Assembly (NCBI GenBank): GCA_023248835.1
Contig: JAHFDU010000143.1
Coordinates: 1 to 9,658 of the forward strand
Source: Myxococcales bacterium
Lineage (GTDB): Bacteria; Myxococcota_A; Polyangia; Palsa-1104
Reading direction: 5' to 3'
Length of the DNA: 9,658 bases
Below are positions 1 to 5,735 of the stretch, piece after piece. The notes beneath the pieces were generated by a model. The model had not been told where the DNA came from. It was given only the letters and a program-made list of their open reading frames with translations, and did no database searches. Position 1 is the stretch's first letter, and the number at the start of each line of letters is the position of its first letter. Both the position numbers and the translations under genes were made by a program.

Positions 1-510
1 GGTGGCACTGCCGGTTGAAGGAATCTTCTTGTGACCACGTTTGCCTTGGCGCCAGTCGTGGCGCTGCTCATACCGTTCGCCGGTGTCGGCGGCGGGCGAG
101 TTTTGGGTGTAGGTGATGTGGTCGTGGGTGTTGATGAGGCCGGGCGAGACCACGCCGTTCGGGCAAGTAATTTGGGTGGCGCTTTGAGCGCCGGCGCTGC
201 AGTCGCAGGCGACGCAGCTGATCACGCCGTCGGCGCCGACCAGCACCTGGCCGCCGCGTAGGGTTTTGTCGAGGGTCAAAATGGTGCCGGTGATGAGCTT
301 CGAGGCGTCGCCGGGAGTCACCGCGCAGGTGCCGGTGGCGGGCGCGGTCAGAGCCTGACACAACACCACGGGAGGCGCTCGATCGCCGCCATCGGTTTCG
401 GGCGGGCCAGCGTCGACGACTACGTCGGGCCCCATTTCGGTTGGAAGGTGCTCGACGGTGGTTGGTGGAGTACAAGCGGCAATTAAAAGGGCACACGCAA
501 ACTTACGCAT
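1..510 (-). CDS. Amidohydrolase-family lipoprotein, N-terminal part (runs off left edge)
   Basis: An open frame runs from ATG at 510 to the window edge: 170 codons with no stop. Residues 1-13 (MRKFACALLIAAC) form a short signal peptide ending in a lipobox-like IAAC, so the mature protein is probably lipid-anchored at Cys13. A Pro/Asp/Gly-rich linker follows (to about residue 50). From about residue 70 the text is typical of metal-dependent amidohydrolases: a beta-sandwich start (KLITGTILTLD, then GGQVLVGADGVISCVAC), then GVVSPGLINTHDHITY. The HDH there is the first metal-binding motif of the superfamily's TIM barrel. The later segment RYEQRHDWRQGKRGH fits secreted amidohydrolases that I associate with Myxococcota. 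The remaining metal ligands lie outside the window, so the substrate cannot be inferred. Cys-rich VISCVACDC is unusual. I see no strong ribosome binding site at the start. A lone TTGACA lies at 554-559 on the minus strand, but no -10 fits at proper spacing. Confidence 0.85.
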   Translation of the reverse strand, partial: MRKFACALLIAACTPPTTVEHLPTEMGPDVVVDAGPPETDGGDRAPPVVLCQALTAPATGTCAVTPGDASKLITGTILTLDKTLRGGQVLVGADGVISCVACDCSAGAQSATQITCPNGVVSPGLINTHDHITYTQNSPAADTGERYEQRHDWRQGKRGHKKIPSTGSAT

Positions 511-618
511 GGGACGGTTCTTAGTACAAAGAGGGCTATGTTGGATAGCGAAATGTCAAATGGCGACGAGAATTCACCATTTTGTTACATGTTGAAGAGG
601 GTTACGCGGTGGAGACAA

Positions 619-813
619 CTGACCCCATTCTTGGTAATCTGGGGTTAGGAGTCAGGAGCGCCCGAAAGTCCGGGCGCCGCCGACAGCTCACAGGGTCAAC
701 GCGATTTTGCGATTTTTCTCCACTGTCAGCTGTCAGCTGTCAGCTGTCGGCGGTGGTAAGAATCGCGAAACGTGAATCAACGCCGACTTCCGGGCGCCCC
801 TGGGGTTAGGAGT
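619..813. repeat. Nested repeat island in the vapC-amidohydrolase gap (MITE-like)
   Basis: The 295 bp gap 511-805 holds no gene but is highly structured. (1) A 14 bp direct repeat, CTGGGGTTAGGAGT, lies at 639-652 and again at 800-813. The second copy covers the vapC stop codon. (2) Inside it, inverted repeats 658-670 and 785-797 match at 12 of 13 positions (GCGCCCGAAAGTC against the complement of GACTTCCGGGCGC). (3) Further in, a perfect 12 bp inverted repeat lies at 677-688 and 742-753. (4) 724-751 is four tandem copies of TGTCAGC, the last with one change. (5) Local hairpins form at 658-664/671-677 (7 bp, 6 nt loop) and 619-627/640-648 (9 bp with one G-T pair). Terminal inverted repeats between direct repeats suggest a small non-autonomous element, but no transposase is nearby and the direct repeats are not exactly abutting. 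Confidence 0.6.
724..751. repeat. Tandem heptamer repeat (TGTCAGC)x4
   Basis: Four head-to-tail 7 bp units lie at 724-730, 731-737, 738-744 and 745-751. The last reads TGTCGGC. The last two units also form the right arm of the inner inverted repeat at 677-688/742-753, so the tandem array sits inside the larger palindromic island. Confidence 0.85.
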
Positions 814-1189
814 AGAGCGAAATCCAGCGCAGCTTGGCCATGCGGGCGAAATCACCATCGAGTGACCACAGCGATGCGCTGTTTTCATTAGCCAGTGCGG
901 CGATCAGCAAATCACCCACCGAAAAGCGATCGCCCGAGCGCACCGCGACTTCCAACCAATCTTCGATGAGTTGCCAGGTTTCGCGGCCGGGAAAAAGCAC
1001 CGGCAGCGCCGAGAGCGTCCGTCGTAGCAAGGGCAGGGTGCGCTTCGATGCGCCCGAGAGCAGCTCGACCCGAACCGGCGCCGGCAAAAACACCTCGTCG
1101 CCATCGAGCAGTTCGCTGAGTCTGTCCGCCAGGTCCTGATCGCGCCCGCGAAAACTTGCGACCCAGACCGAGGTGTCCACCACAATCAA
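806..1189 (-). CDS. vapC: PIN-domain ribonuclease toxin, VapC type
   Basis: This 127-residue protein has the expected length and full acidic signature of a VapC toxin. Asp5 lies in IVVDTSVWV, Glu42 in VRVELLSGA, Asp93 in FSVGDLLIAALA, and Asp111/Asp113 in SLDGDF. These are the Mg2+-binding residues of PIN nucleases, which cut RNA (often tRNA) when freed from the antitoxin. Nothing essential is missing, so it is probably active. The start is a TTG at 1189-1187, overlapping the TGA of the antitoxin gene by four bases. No ribosome binding site is visible, so translation is probably coupled to vapB. A GTG a few codons in is an alternative start but would trim the first strand before Asp5. The stop codon lies inside the right copy of a 14 bp direct repeat belonging to the downstream repeat island. 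Confidence 0.9.
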   Translation of the reverse strand: MIVVDTSVWVASFRGRDQDLADRLSELLDGDEVFLPAPVRVELLSGASKRTLPLLRRTLSALPVLFPGRETWQLIEDWLEVAVRSGDRFSVGDLLIAALANENSASLWSLDGDFARMAKLRWISLYS

Positions 1190-1395
1190 CGGCGGGGCTT
1201 TCGCGGGCGCCGGCGAGAGCGATCGACGTCGATGTCGAGTTTGATTTTGCCAAACAGCGCCTTGAGCTCTTCGATGCGATGACGCCGCAGCAGTTCTCGC
1301 AACGAAAAAATCACCGCGTCAGTCTTCGACTTAAAGCCCAGCGTCTGTCGCGCCTCTTCGATCAAATCGAGCGGAAGGTCGAGTGTGGTGCGCAT
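1186..1395 (-). CDS. vapB: Ribbon-helix-helix antitoxin, VapB type
   Basis: The 69-residue protein begins MRTTLDLPLDLIEEARQTLG, the beta strand and first helix of the short VapB antitoxins that pair with PIN toxins. KSKTDAVIFSLRELLRRHRIEELKAL follows as the second helix. The first 45 residues should bind DNA as a dimer and repress the operon. The C-terminus would wrap the toxin active site and is unusually basic here (RSRRRPRKPRR). The gene precedes vapC and overlaps it by four bases, the standard antitoxin-first order. The ATG at 1395 is the only reasonable start. No ribosome binding site precedes it, and the promoter upstream predicts an mRNA starting at or within a base or two of the ATG, so translation is probably leaderless. 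Pairing and length support the call strongly. Confidence 0.88.
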   Translation of the reverse strand: MRTTLDLPLDLIEEARQTLGFKSKTDAVIFSLRELLRRHRIEELKALFGKIKLDIDVDRSRRRPRKPRR

Positions 1396-1418
1396 ATAAA
1401 TGATGATAATTAATATGC
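1392..1418. promoter_or_regulatory. Candidate VapB operator (GCATAT-N15-ATATGC dyad)
   Basis: Perfect 6 bp inverted repeats lie at 1392-1397 and 1413-1418, with centres 21 bp apart, about two helical turns. The dyad covers the vapB start codon, the -10 box and part of the spacer. That is where autorepressing toxin-antitoxin complexes usually bind. The arms are short and AT-rich, so chance is possible. Confidence 0.4.
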
Positions 1419-1431
1419 TTTAAGATGTCAA
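1403..1431 (-). promoter_or_regulatory. Sigma-70-type promoter of vapBC
   Basis: On the minus strand the -35 box is TTGACA (1431-1426), a perfect consensus. It is followed by a 17 bp spacer and a -10 box TATCAT (1408-1403), five of six matches. The box ends seven bases before the vapB ATG, so transcription should begin at about 1396-1395. The stretch is strongly AT-rich in an otherwise GC-rich window. Confidence 0.75.
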
Positions 1432-1458
1432 TATGAGGCTAAATAGTATGCGCTGTAG

Positions 1459-2409
1459 ATGAGTGGCGGTTTTTTTGCGTTCCGGATGCAGACGTGCGGC
1501 AATAGACCGGTGGGACTTCGACTTGACCAGGGCATCGACCTTTTTCTCGCCTACGTAAAGCTCGAGCGGGGACTTAGCCGCAATACCATTTTGGCCTACG
1601 GTCGCGACCTCAGCGAATTTGCGCGCGGGCTCGAGGAGGAGGGCGTGGTCGATGCCGCCGAGGTGGACCCGCGCCATATCGCGCAGCATCTGCTTTGGCT
1701 CAGTCGACACAAGCTAGCGGTGCGCTCGCAGGCGCGCAAATTGGTGTCGCTGCGTCGCCTGTTTCGTTACTTGCGCGCCGAGCGGCAGGTGGCGCGCGAT
1801 CCGACCGAAGAATTCGAACTGCCCAAGTTGCCGCACCATCTTCCCAACGTTCTTTCCGTCGAAGAAGTGGACGAGCTCTTGGCGGCGCCCGATGCGCGTA
1901 CCGCTCGCGGCCTTCGTGATCTGGCGATGCTCGAGACGCTGTATTCGACTGGGCTGCGGGTCTCTGAGTTGGTGCGGCTCAGAGCCAGCGATGTTCACTT
2001 GCAAGGTGGATATGTTTCCACCGTCGGCAAAGGACAAAAGCAGCGCCTGGTGCCGCTCGGCGCACGCGCCCAGGCGCGAATTGCCGAGTACGCGCTAGAG
2101 GCGCGGCCGAAGTTTGAAAAGGGCCGCCCGAGCGTGTCGCTGTTTTTGACGCATCACGGTCGCGCCATGAGCCGGCAGGGATTTTGGAAATTGCTCGCAC
2201 TCTACGCCCGCGCCGCAGGCATCAAGAAACCGCTGTCGCCGCATGCGCTGCGCCACTCGTTCGCCACTCACCTGCTCGAGCGCGGTGCCGACCTGCGCGC
2301 GGTGCAGGCGATGCTCGGCCATGCCGACATCGGCACCACGCAGATCTATACTCACCTCTCGAATCGGCGGCTGGCCGAGGTCTATCGCAAGCACCATCCC
2401 CGCGCGTAA
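1459..2409 (+). CDS. xerD: Tyrosine recombinase XerD/XerC family
   Basis: This is a complete tyrosine recombinase. An N-terminal SAM-like core-binding domain (about residues 24-110, including LERGLSRNTILAYGRDL) is followed by the catalytic domain (about 130-316). All six active-site residues are present: Arg167 (STGLRVSEL), Lys191 (VGKGQKQR), His262 and Arg265 (HALRHSFATHLLERG), His288 (MLGHADIGTT) and the nucleophile Tyr297 (QIYTHLS). With its Xer partner it resolves chromosome dimers at dif during division. I prefer XerD over XerC because of the scpA/scpB/rluB genes downstream, but sequence alone does not decide. The start is uncertain: ATG 1459 gives 316 residues, ATG 1486 gives 307, and GTG 1510 gives 299, the usual family length. 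None has a clear ribosome binding site. It diverges from vapB across a 63 bp AT-rich spacer. Confidence 0.9.
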   Translation: MSGGFFAFRMQTCGNRPVGLRLDQGIDLFLAYVKLERGLSRNTILAYGRDLSEFARGLEEEGVVDAAEVDPRHIAQHLLWLSRHKLAVRSQARKLVSLRRLFRYLRAERQVARDPTEEFELPKLPHHLPNVLSVEEVDELLAAPDARTARGLRDLAMLETLYSTGLRVSELVRLRASDVHLQGGYVSTVGKGQKQRLVPLGARAQARIAEYALEARPKFEKGRPSVSLFLTHHGRAMSRQGFWKLLALYARAAGIKKPLSPHALRHSFATHLLERGADLRAVQAMLGHADIGTTQIYTHLSNRRLAEVYRKHHPRA

Positions 2410-2488
2410 GAATCTTTTTTGGTCGGTTTTGAATGTTCTGCTTCGCTCCGCACACTTATTACCAACCACACGATTGGAGAGACGATAA

Positions 2489-3739
2489 ATGGGACGTTCA
2501 TTGCAGTTGCATCGAATCGCATTGCTGTGCATCGCCTGTGGGTGCCACACTCACACCGATCATTCAGACCATTCGAACACCAATGGCAATCCCGACGGCG
2601 CAAGCGCAGTGGATGCATCGGCCGCCGACCCTGACTTCGGCGACTTACCGCCCGTTCCTGACCTGTCGTCGATGGTCGCCAACGCAGACGCGGGCAGTGG
2701 TGGCCCTGCAGTCAATACGGTGTCGATCGATCCGAGCAATCCGCAGACCGTCTATGCTGGGAAACCGAACGCGGGACTGTACCGCTCGCTCGACGGTGGC
2801 AACACCTGGACGAGAATCAACGCGTTGGGCAAAGTGACTGTCGATCCACAGCAGCCGCAAACCCTCTATTTTGCTCCCATAGCTTCGGATCCACGCCCGC
2901 TGCTGATCCCAAGCAGCACCGCACCTTCCCAAAAGAGTATCGATGGAGGTAGCAACTGGACCGCCCTGCGTGGTCCCGGGGGCGCAATCTATCCGAACAA
3001 CTGGACCGGCCGATTCGGCCCCTTCGCCATCAATCCCGCCAATTCGCAGGAGCTCTTCGAGGCATTCCAATACGGATGTCACGTTTATGTCAGCAGCGAT
3101 GGCGGTCAGTCCTGGCAGACAAAGGCGACTCCGGTTATTTGTCCCGACGTCAATGACCCTGGCCCACTTCCCCTCAGTGAGATTCCGCTGTTAACCGTGA
3201 GGGGAGGCACGTTGTTTATTTTGGGCGGTGTCCAAGACATCCTGCAGAAGGCGCTTTCGCTCTACCAAAGTACCGATCATGGTGATCACTGGACGACTCT
3301 GTGCACCAATTGCGTTGAAGACGTCGTGTACGACTTGGTTGTCGACCCGTTCAACTCAGACAGAGTGTTCGTGGTTTCAGACGGCACCTACCCCAATTGG
3401 GGAATTGCCCTTTCGCCCGATCGAGGACAAAGCTGGGAGTACCCGGATTTTCTCGTTCAGGTACATCCGCCCGCCCAAATGATTCCAGTTCTCGGACAGG
3501 AGGGAACCTTCTATTACGTCGCCAGAAAGACGGCGGTCTTTGATGCTGGGCGCTACGCGTCGGTGATGAAAGGAACAGGCGTCAGCGCCGGATCTGGAAG
3601 TTGGGCGGTGAGTTTGCGCGCCGGCGACTGTTACGATCTCGCCGTCGAGCACAGCGGGCAAACCGTTTACGCCGCCTGCGACGATGGATTGCACAAATCA
3701 ACCGACGCTGGCGGTACCTGGACGCTGCTGCCGCTTTGA
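2489..3739 (+). CDS. Asp-box (BNR/sortilin-like) beta-propeller lipoprotein
   Basis: The 416-residue protein starts with a Cys-rich signal peptide (MGRSLQLHRIALLCIACGC). Cys17 or Cys19 may be lipidated, although neither fits the lipobox perfectly. A His/Asp-rich run (HTHTDHSDHSN) and a low-complexity linker reach to about residue 72. The rest carries six Asp-box motifs of the S-x-D-x-G-x-x-W type: residues 100-107, 150-157, 202-209, 261-268, 309-316 and 404-411. Between them are lines like VSIDPSNPQTVYAG and GLYRS, the repeat style of sortilin/VPS10 and photosystem-assembly-factor-like propellers. It is probably an outer-surface or periplasmic scaffold. The Asp-box is structural, so no enzyme activity can be claimed. 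The start is well supported by GGAGAG at 2476-2481, seven bases before ATG. It sits alone between xerD and a solitary antitoxin gene, both of which look functionally unrelated. Confidence 0.85.
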   Translation: MGRSLQLHRIALLCIACGCHTHTDHSDHSNTNGNPDGASAVDASAADPDFGDLPPVPDLSSMVANADAGSGGPAVNTVSIDPSNPQTVYAGKPNAGLYRSLDGGNTWTRINALGKVTVDPQQPQTLYFAPIASDPRPLLIPSSTAPSQKSIDGGSNWTALRGPGGAIYPNNWTGRFGPFAINPANSQELFEAFQYGCHVYVSSDGGQSWQTKATPVICPDVNDPGPLPLSEIPLLTVRGGTLFILGGVQDILQKALSLYQSTDHGDHWTTLCTNCVEDVVYDLVVDPFNSDRVFVVSDGTYPNWGIALSPDRGQSWEYPDFLVQVHPPAQMIPVLGQEGTFYYVARKTAVFDAGRYASVMKGTGVSAGSGSWAVSLRAGDCYDLAVEHSGQTVYAACDDGLHKSTDAGGTWTLLPL

Positions 3740-3760
3740 GAAAACGACGCGCAGGGTGAT

Positions 3761-4000
3761 CTACCTGGACGGACGGCGCAGGTTGGCGATCACGTCTTCA
3801 GCCGGAACCAGACGACCCTGTTCGACGTCATCCTCGGATTCGGCAAGAGCGGCGTGCAGTTGTCTGCGATCTTCTTCATCCAAGTCATCGTCAGCGTCGG
3901 TGCCAATCGCCACTAGTTCGACCTTGGCCCCCTCGGGCAGAGCGGTGGCGGTCGGTTCGTCTAGCACCAAATGGCCGTTTTTGACGTGAGCCTTCAACAT
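3761..4000 (-). CDS. Solitary antitoxin-like protein (RelB/AF2212-like)
   Basis: The 79-residue acidic protein begins MLKAHVKNGHLVLDEPTA and continues LPEGAKVELVAIG. This is the short beta-strand module of AF2212-like antitoxins. An acidic loop (DADDDLDEED) and a C-terminal helix (RRQLHAALAESEDDVEQGRL, then PAEDVIANLR) follow, of the kind that binds a RelE/ParE toxin. The start ATG at 4000 has a weak AAGAG five bases upstream. No intact toxin follows. After the TAG at 3763-3761 the next codons read ITLRVVF, which resembles the beginning of a RelE/ParE toxin, and then the sequence becomes the 3' end of the lipoprotein gene on the other strand. It may now be an orphan regulator or an anti-addiction remnant. 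The family assignment comes from sequence style, not a search. Confidence 0.7.
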   Translation of the reverse strand: MLKAHVKNGHLVLDEPTATALPEGAKVELVAIGTDADDDLDEEDRRQLHAALAESEDDVEQGRLVPAEDVIANLRRPSR

Positions 4001-4069
4001 TACTCTTGAGTGTAACTCTGGGCGTGCGTTGTTGCCAGCCCAAGCGAAGTGGAGCGAAGTATTTCCTGC

Positions 4070-4098
4070 TGGTCAAACTCGACTCGCCTCCGCATAAT
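4070..4098 (+). promoter_or_regulatory. Candidate scpA-scpB-rluB promoter
   Basis: TGGTCA (4070-4075, four of six -35 positions), a 17 bp spacer and CATAAT (4093-4098, five of six -10 positions) lie just upstream of scpA. Transcription would start near 4105, giving a leader of about 18 bases with AAGAG ahead of the ATG at 4124. Confidence 0.4.
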
Positions 4099-4123
4099 CC
4101 TTCCCGTGAACGAAGAGCTTGGC

Positions 4124-4948
4124 ATGAGCGAATATCAGGTGGCGCTGCCCGACTTTGAGGGGCCGCTCGATCTGCTGCTTCACCTGGTCAAAAAGCATGA
4201 ACTCGAAGTGGTGAACATTCCGATCGCTTTCATCACCGATCAATACTTGCGCATGCTCGACGTCATGCGTGCCCTCAACATCGACGTGATGAGCGAGTAC
4301 TTGGTGATGGCGGCGACGCTCTGCTATTTAAAATCGCGCGAACTGGTGCCGCCCGATCCGACGCAATTGTTGGAGCTCGACGAAGAGGAGGAGGGCGGCG
4401 ACCCGCGCCAAGAGTTGATTCGTCGCTTGCTCGAGTATCAAAAATACAAAGATGCCGCCGGGCAGCTCGGTGGCCGGCCGGTGGTGGGGCGCAATGTCTG
4501 GCTGCGTGGGGCAAAGGCGGAAGAGATCGCCGGCCTGCACGTGCTGCCGGGAGGAGCGCCGCTCGCCGAAGTGCCGGTATTCGCGCTTATCGAGTCGCTT
4601 GAGCGCGTGCTCGAGCGCGCCAAAGTGACGATCGCGCATGACGTGGTGGTCGATCGCATTTCGCTCGCCGACATGATTCATCGCTTGGTCGAGCGGCTCG
4701 AGCAAGAGGGCACGTTCACTTTTGAATCGTGTTTTGCGTTTGTCGAAGAGGGCGCGCCGATAAGCGAGGTCAAGTATCAAGTGGTGGTGACCTTCTTGGC
4801 GGTGCTCGAGATGACCCGCCTCAAACTGGTGCGGCTGACGCAACCGCAAGGTGTCGGGGAGATTTACATCGCGCGCGCGGCGGCGGACCTGTCGGTTCCG
4901 ATCGCGGCGCTCGATTCAAAACAGGAGTACCAGGAGTACAAAGAATGA
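4124..4948 (+). CDS. scpA: Segregation and condensation protein A (kleisin)
   Basis: ScpA is the kleisin that bridges the two heads of the SMC dimer and recruits ScpB, helping compact and segregate newly replicated chromosomes. This 274-residue protein has the family's length and order. The N-terminal SMC-neck-binding domain includes FEGPLDLLLHLVKKHELEV (residues 11-29) and ITDQYLRML. An acidic linker (LELDEEEEGGD, 83-93) and helix RRLLEYQKYKDAAGQL (100-115) follow. The C-terminal winged helix includes FLAVLEMTRLKLVRLTQ (224-240) and GEIYI (245-249). I chose ATG 4124 because MSEYQVALPDFEGPLD matches the usual start and AAGAG lies seven bases upstream. An in-frame GTG at 4106 would add six residues, and earlier in-frame codons are non-coding in character. 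The gene ends in a doubled 9 bp unit (CAGGAGTAC, 4922-4930 and 4931-4939), and its stop overlaps the scpB start by four bases. Confidence 0.95.
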   Translation: MSEYQVALPDFEGPLDLLLHLVKKHELEVVNIPIAFITDQYLRMLDVMRALNIDVMSEYLVMAATLCYLKSRELVPPDPTQLLELDEEEEGGDPRQELIRRLLEYQKYKDAAGQLGGRPVVGRNVWLRGAKAEEIAGLHVLPGGAPLAEVPVFALIESLERVLERAKVTIAHDVVVDRISLADMIHRLVERLEQEGTFTFESCFAFVEEGAPISEVKYQVVVTFLAVLEMTRLKLVRLTQPQGVGEIYIARAAADLSVPIAALDSKQEYQEYKE

Positions 4949-5733
4949 GTGACGAAAATCTCGATCCGCCAGAGCTTGCCGTGACAATTCCGATCGTGTC
5001 GACGCATTTGCAAATGATCGTCGAGAGTTTGCTGTTTGCCGCCGACAAGCCGCTGACGCTGCGCCAGCTTGGTGATTTGGTCGGCGACAACGATCTGACC
5101 AATTTGCGTGCGGTGCTCGGTCGCGTCGAAGAGGATTTCCGCTCGCGCGGATTACAGCTCCACCAGGTCGCCGGCGGTTTTCAATTTCGCACTCACCCCG
5201 ACAATGCGACCTGGGTGCAGAAGCTGCTGCAACAAAAACCGGTACGGCTTTCGCGGCCGCTGCTTGAGACACTGGCTATTTGCGCCTACCGGCAGCCGAT
5301 CACCCGGCCCGAGATTGACGAAATTCGCGGCGTCGATTCGGGCGGTACGCTCAAGACATTGATGGAGCGCACGCTGGTGCGCATTCTCGGCAAGAAGGAG
5401 GAGCCGGGACGGCCGCTGCTATACGGCACCACCAAAGAGTTTTTAGAATTTTTCAATCTCGACGATTTGCGCGATTTACCGACGCTGCGCGAATTTCACG
5501 AGCTCTCCGACGAGCATCAAGCGCAGGTCGAAGCGTTGGCGAAGGCGGCGCCGGAAGGGGCGATCGAGCCGGGCAATGACACGGTGGCGACCTCTCGAAC
5601 GCTTGAGCGGGTTGATCTTGAAGCGATGAAAGAAGATACGGGCGAGCTCGAAGAGATCGATCGGCTGATCAAAACCGCTGGCAATATTTCCGTCGAACTC
5701 AACGAAGTAGACGACAGTTCCGCCGAAACATAA
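4945..5733 (+). CDS. scpB: Segregation and condensation protein B
   Basis: ScpB forms dimers of tandem winged-helix domains and binds the central linker of ScpA in the SMC-ScpAB condensin. The 262-residue protein shows the first winged helix (about 22-95: IVESLLFAADKPLTLRQLG to GGFQFRTHP) and the second (about 103-175). The second carries the family signature SRPLLETLAICAYRQPITRP, then DEIRGVDSGGTLKTLMERTL and GRPLLYGTTKEFLEFFNLDD. A longer acidic, probably disordered tail (about 185-262) exceeds many homologues. Start ATG 4945 overlaps the scpA TGA (ATGA) and has AGGAG at 4932-4936, eight bases upstream and within scpA. That Shine-Dalgarno is present twice because the 9 bp unit CAGGAGTAC is duplicated. 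The frame stays open upstream to 4729, but that stretch lies inside scpA and is not the real N-terminus. Translation is probably coupled to scpA. Confidence 0.95.
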   Translation: MSDENLDPPELAVTIPIVSTHLQMIVESLLFAADKPLTLRQLGDLVGDNDLTNLRAVLGRVEEDFRSRGLQLHQVAGGFQFRTHPDNATWVQKLLQQKPVRLSRPLLETLAICAYRQPITRPEIDEIRGVDSGGTLKTLMERTLVRILGKKEEPGRPLLYGTTKEFLEFFNLDDLRDLPTLREFHELSDEHQAQVEALAKAAPEGAIEPGNDTVATSRTLERVDLEAMKEDTGELEEIDRLIKTAGNISVELNEVDDSSAET

Positions 5734-5735
5734 CA

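Noticed and set aside
68..496. 142-codon Arg-rich frame on the minus strand
   Set aside because: Its composition is typical of a GC-rich off-frame. The amidohydrolase frame on the same strand covers the same bases with a clear family motif.
724..751. Possible CRISPR array from repeated TGTCAGC units
   Set aside because: The units are 7 bp and contiguous with no spacers, and no cas gene is present. It is a short tandem repeat.
582..809. 75-codon plus-strand frame across the repeat island
   Set aside because: Most of it translates tandem and inverted repeats (SAVSCQLSAV), and no ribosome binding site or family is visible.
1387..1424. dif-like site beside xerD (GGTGCGCATA resembles the XerC arm of E. 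coli dif)
   Set aside because: The match stops after ten bases, the second arm is poor and the spacing between arms is too long for a 6 bp central region. The matching part is also the vapB start codon region.
2429..2462. Promoter for the beta-propeller lipoprotein (TTGAAT with TATTAC)
   Set aside because: The spacer is 22 bp, well outside the workable range, so I could not support a promoter there.
4729..4944. N-terminal extension of ScpB upstream of ATG 4945
   Set aside because: It lies wholly inside scpA in another frame, its peptide is not ScpB-like, and ATG 4945 has a good ribosome binding site and an ATGA overlap.
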